This document shows, one piece after another, positions 15,098 through 16,970 of a stretch of 16,970 nucleotides of DNA; the stretch's first letter is position 1, and every line of letters begins with the position of its first letter. A program made the translations under genes and the position numbers. Source of the DNA: Bacillota bacterium. GTDB taxonomy: Bacteria; Bacillota; Clostridia; Oscillospirales; Oscillospiraceae. The DNA lies in assembly GCA_023402075.1 (NCBI GenBank), contig JAEXCS010000004.1:1-16970 (forward strand). Direction: 5' to 3'. The notes under the pieces were generated by a model. The model worked only from the letters and a program-made list of their open reading frames with translations, made no database searches and had not been told where the DNA came from.

Positions 15098-16563
15098 CAA
15101 TGTTCCTCCAATAAGATATTGATTTGCTCAATATTGGGGTCTTCGGGTCCGGTCATGGAGCACCCCTTTGCTTTCGCGTATTGGATATATTGGAGCACCT
15201 CGGACGTGATGCGCTCCCCAGGTGCGACAACGGGAATCCCCGGCGGATAGCACATGACAAACTCGCTGCAGATGCATCCGGCGCTCTCCGCCAGCGGAAC
15301 GCTTTTTTTCGAGGCGTAAAACGCATCCTGCGGGCTTATGACAACCTCGGGCGCAATGTATTCCTGCTTCATTAGTCCGCCGCTGTCCGTCTGATAGCGT
15401 CTGCGAATCTCTGCCAGCGCACTGACCAGCCGCTCCGCCTCCTGCGGACGGTCTCCCATGGAAAGGTAGGCGAGGATATTGCCGATATCACCAAATTCAA
15501 TTTGAATGTCGTACTCGTCGCGCAGAAGGTCATACACCTCAATCCCGGCCAGCCCGATATCACGGGTGTGGACGCAGAGCTTCGTGGGGTCAAAGTCAAA
15601 CACAGAGTCCCCGTTCACACACTCTCTTCCAAACGCATAGTATCCGCCGATGGCATTGATCTCCTCTCTGACATATTCCGCCATCGCCGACACCTGCTGA
15701 AACATGGTCCTGCCGCGCAGGGCCAGATTGCGGCGGCTGATATCAAGGCTGGACATCAGCAAATAACTTCCGGAGGTGGTCTGCGTCAGGTTGATGATTT
15801 TGCGGACATGTCCCTCCTGCATCCCCGGCCCGATCAGCAGCAGGCTTGACTGCGTCAGACTGCCGCCGCTTTTGTGCATGGAAACAGCCGCCATATCCGC
15901 TCCCGCTGCCATGGCGGAAACGGGCATTTCCGCTCCAAAATAAAAGTGCGTGCCATGGGCTTCGTCTGCCAAACAGTACATACCGGCCTGGTGTGCCATT
16001 TTCACAATTGCCCTGAGATTGCTGCAAATTCCATAGTAGGTTGGGTTATTCACAAAAACCGCAACCGCGTCCGGGTTTTCCTGAATTGCCTTGGCGACCT
16101 GTTCCCGTTTCATCCCCAAAGAAATTCCCAAGCGCTGATCCACCTCCGGATTTACATAGACCGGGATTGCGCCGCACAGGATTAGCGCATTGATGACGCT
16201 TCGATGCACATTTCGCGGCAGGATAATCTTGTCGCCGCGCTTGCAGGTGGAAAGTACCATACTCTGCACCGAGCTTGTGGTTCCTCCCACCATCAAAAAA
16301 GCGTGGGAGGCGCCAAATGCCTCCGCCGCCAGCTCTTCCGCTTCCCGAATCACAGAAACCGGGTGGCAGAGGTTGTCCAGCGGCTTCATGCTGTTGACGT
16401 CAACGCTGATGCATCGCTCGCCCAGAAATTCTGTCAACTCCGGGTTGCCTCTGCCCCGCTTGTGTCCCGGAACGTCAAACGGCATCACCCGCATCTGGCG
16501 AAATGTCTGCAAAGCCTCGTAAATAGGCGCACGACCCTGATTTAGCATTGTCTCTTTCTCCAT
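15097..16563 (-). CDS. speA: Arginine (Orn/Lys/Arg) decarboxylase, aspartate-aminotransferase fold
   Basis: 488 residues from the ATG at 16563, preceded by GAGGTG 5 nt upstream; an internal ATG at 16548 is a weaker alternative. The open frame extends to 16686 but crosses a terminator hairpin and is not family-like. The protein matches the short B. subtilis SpeA class: FDVPGHKRGRG (29-39), MVGGTTSSVQ (91-100), DEAHGTHF with D200 and H203, and the PLP lysine K231 in SMHKSGGSLTQSSLL, then the C-terminal domain with CYPPGIPVVAPGE. It releases CO2 from arginine to give agmatine; lysine or ornithine cannot be excluded by sequence alone. The ureohydrolase downstream supports arginine. It is first in a five-gene operon with overlapping or nearly overlapping starts through the ureohydrolase gene. 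Confidence 0.88.
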   Translation of the reverse strand: MEKETMLNQGRAPIYEALQTFRQMRVMPFDVPGHKRGRGNPELTEFLGERCISVDVNSMKPLDNLCHPVSVIREAEELAAEAFGASHAFLMVGGTTSSVQSMVLSTCKRGDKIILPRNVHRSVINALILCGAIPVYVNPEVDQRLGISLGMKREQVAKAIQENPDAVAVFVNNPTYYGICSNLRAIVKMAHQAGMYCLADEAHGTHFYFGAEMPVSAMAAGADMAAVSMHKSGGSLTQSSLLLIGPGMQEGHVRKIINLTQTTSGSYLLMSSLDISRRNLALRGRTMFQQVSAMAEYVREEINAIGGYYAFGRECVNGDSVFDFDPTKLCVHTRDIGLAGIEVYDLLRDEYDIQIEFGDIGNILAYLSMGDRPQEAERLVSALAEIRRRYQTDSGGLMKQEYIAPEVVISPQDAFYASKKSVPLAESAGCICSEFVMCYPPGIPVVAPGERITSEVLQYIQYAKAKGCSMTGPEDPNIEQINILLEEH

Positions 16564-16585
16564 ATCGCACCTCGTAAAAACAAAA

Positions 16586-16617
16586 AACCACAAGCTGTTA
16601 TTACACAGCTTGTGGTT
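16586..16617 (-). terminator. Intrinsic terminator in the leader of the polyamine operon
   Basis: A 13-bp perfect stem (16586-16598 with 16605-16617) with a 6-nt loop is followed on the minus strand by TTTTTTGTTTTT, ending about 10 nt before the speA ribosome site. No gene lies within at least 350 nt upstream on that strand, so it either ends a transcript from outside the window or acts as an attenuator for the operon. I see no obvious competing anti-terminator stem. Confidence 0.7.
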
Positions 16618-16970
16618 GAAACCTGTTCTCGCAACTCCATCGTGTTTTCGAATAAATCCTGCGGCATTCCAGAGACAAGCTCCCACAAGGCCATAAAATT
16701 AAAATCCGAAAAGAACAGAGCGGATATTCAGAGGGTACTTTAGAGTCTATATAGCAATCATACTTTTACTACTCTTTATTGACCGTTTCACAAGTCTGCG
16801 CAATCACGCATTTTGGTTATTAAGTAACCAACTTATAAAATTTGAGATTTTAACTCAATCAATAAGAGGCGGAAAACCACCAATCGGCAGTGGACCCGGC
16901 TGTCCGTATGGCCTCAACTCCCGAGGGAGTGGTCCCAGTATTCGCTAATGAACTCGTTACTCCTCATTTT
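16618..16970. other. Gene-free upstream region of the polyamine operon
   Basis: No coding region is supported. 16690-16860 is A+T-rich and should hold the operon promoter; the best minus-strand candidate is TTGATT (16862-16857), 17 bp, TTTATA (16839-16834), which is weak. It contains the palindrome at 16813-16831. The last 110 bases are GC-richer and different in character: a minus-strand frame reads about 36 residues (SLANTGTTPSGVEAIRTAG then a few more) to a TGA at 16863-16865, and a hairpin TTGAG-N7-CTCAA (16842-16858) follows. This vaguely recalls the 3' end of an IS200/IS605 tnpB gene, but I cannot confirm it. Confidence 0.35.
16813..16831. promoter_or_regulatory. 19-bp palindrome, possible operator
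   Basis: TTGGTTA (16813-16819) and TAACCAA (16825-16831) form a perfect inverted repeat around 5 bp, about 250 bp upstream of the speA start and adjacent to the best promoter candidate. The size and spacing suit a dimeric helix-turn-helix repressor, but no regulator gene is nearby and the family is unknown. Confidence 0.35.

Noticed and set aside
16564..16686. N-terminal extension of the arginine decarboxylase
   Set aside because: The extension is translated through a terminator hairpin, has no ribosome site, and is not part of the family; ATG 16563 with GAGGTG is preferred.

Overview
The window looks like chromosome of an anaerobic Firmicute of class Clostridia, possibly an Oscillospiraceae-type gut bacterium. 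This rests on mid-range GC, strong AGGAGG ribosome sites, an AgrC/LytTR two-component pair, a PrpR-type sigma-54 activator and a B. subtilis-like speA/speE/speB gene set. The genus-level placement is inference. I saw no rRNA, tRNA, CRISPR array or intact mobile element.

Layout: (1) 1-203, minus, the start of a SIMPL-domain protein with a good sigma-70 promoter. (2) 413-4193, a sodium:solute symporter (minus) facing a LytTR response regulator and an AgrC-like histidine kinase (plus), which together resemble a sensor/transporter module. (3) 4313-10474, all minus, an organic-acid module: a class III CoA-transferase and an HMG-CoA-lyase-family enzyme in one unit, a PrpR_N-PAS-AAA+-Fis activator, and a DASS dicarboxylate transporter. 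A near-consensus sigma-54 -24/-12 promoter lies in front of the CoA-transferase and another in front of the transporter. The activator has its own sigma-70 promoter. The simplest reading is uptake of a branched C5/C6 dicarboxylate (citramalate, 3-hydroxy-3-methylglutarate or similar), activation to its CoA ester, and cleavage to acetyl-CoA plus a keto acid.

(4) 10634-16563, all minus, a tightly coupled five-gene polyamine operon: Orn/Lys/Arg decarboxylase, spermidine-synthase-like protein, agmatinase-family ureohydrolase, carboxy(nor)spermidine dehydrogenase and carboxy(nor)spermidine decarboxylase. It lacks SAM decarboxylase, and the SpeE-like protein has changes at positions expected to contact the nucleotide donor. 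The route to spermidine is therefore open: classical SpeE, carboxyspermidine, carboxyaminopropylagmatine, or a mixture. The 3' end of the operon runs into the remains of a methionine-gamma-lyase/trans-sulfuration gene, which supplies the last codons of the decarboxylase gene. The operon leader carries an intrinsic-terminator hairpin about 22 nt before the first start codon, and further upstream a 19-bp palindrome.

The most interesting items are the paired sigma-54 promoters with their local activator, the unusual polyamine gene combination, and the nspC/pseudogene junction.
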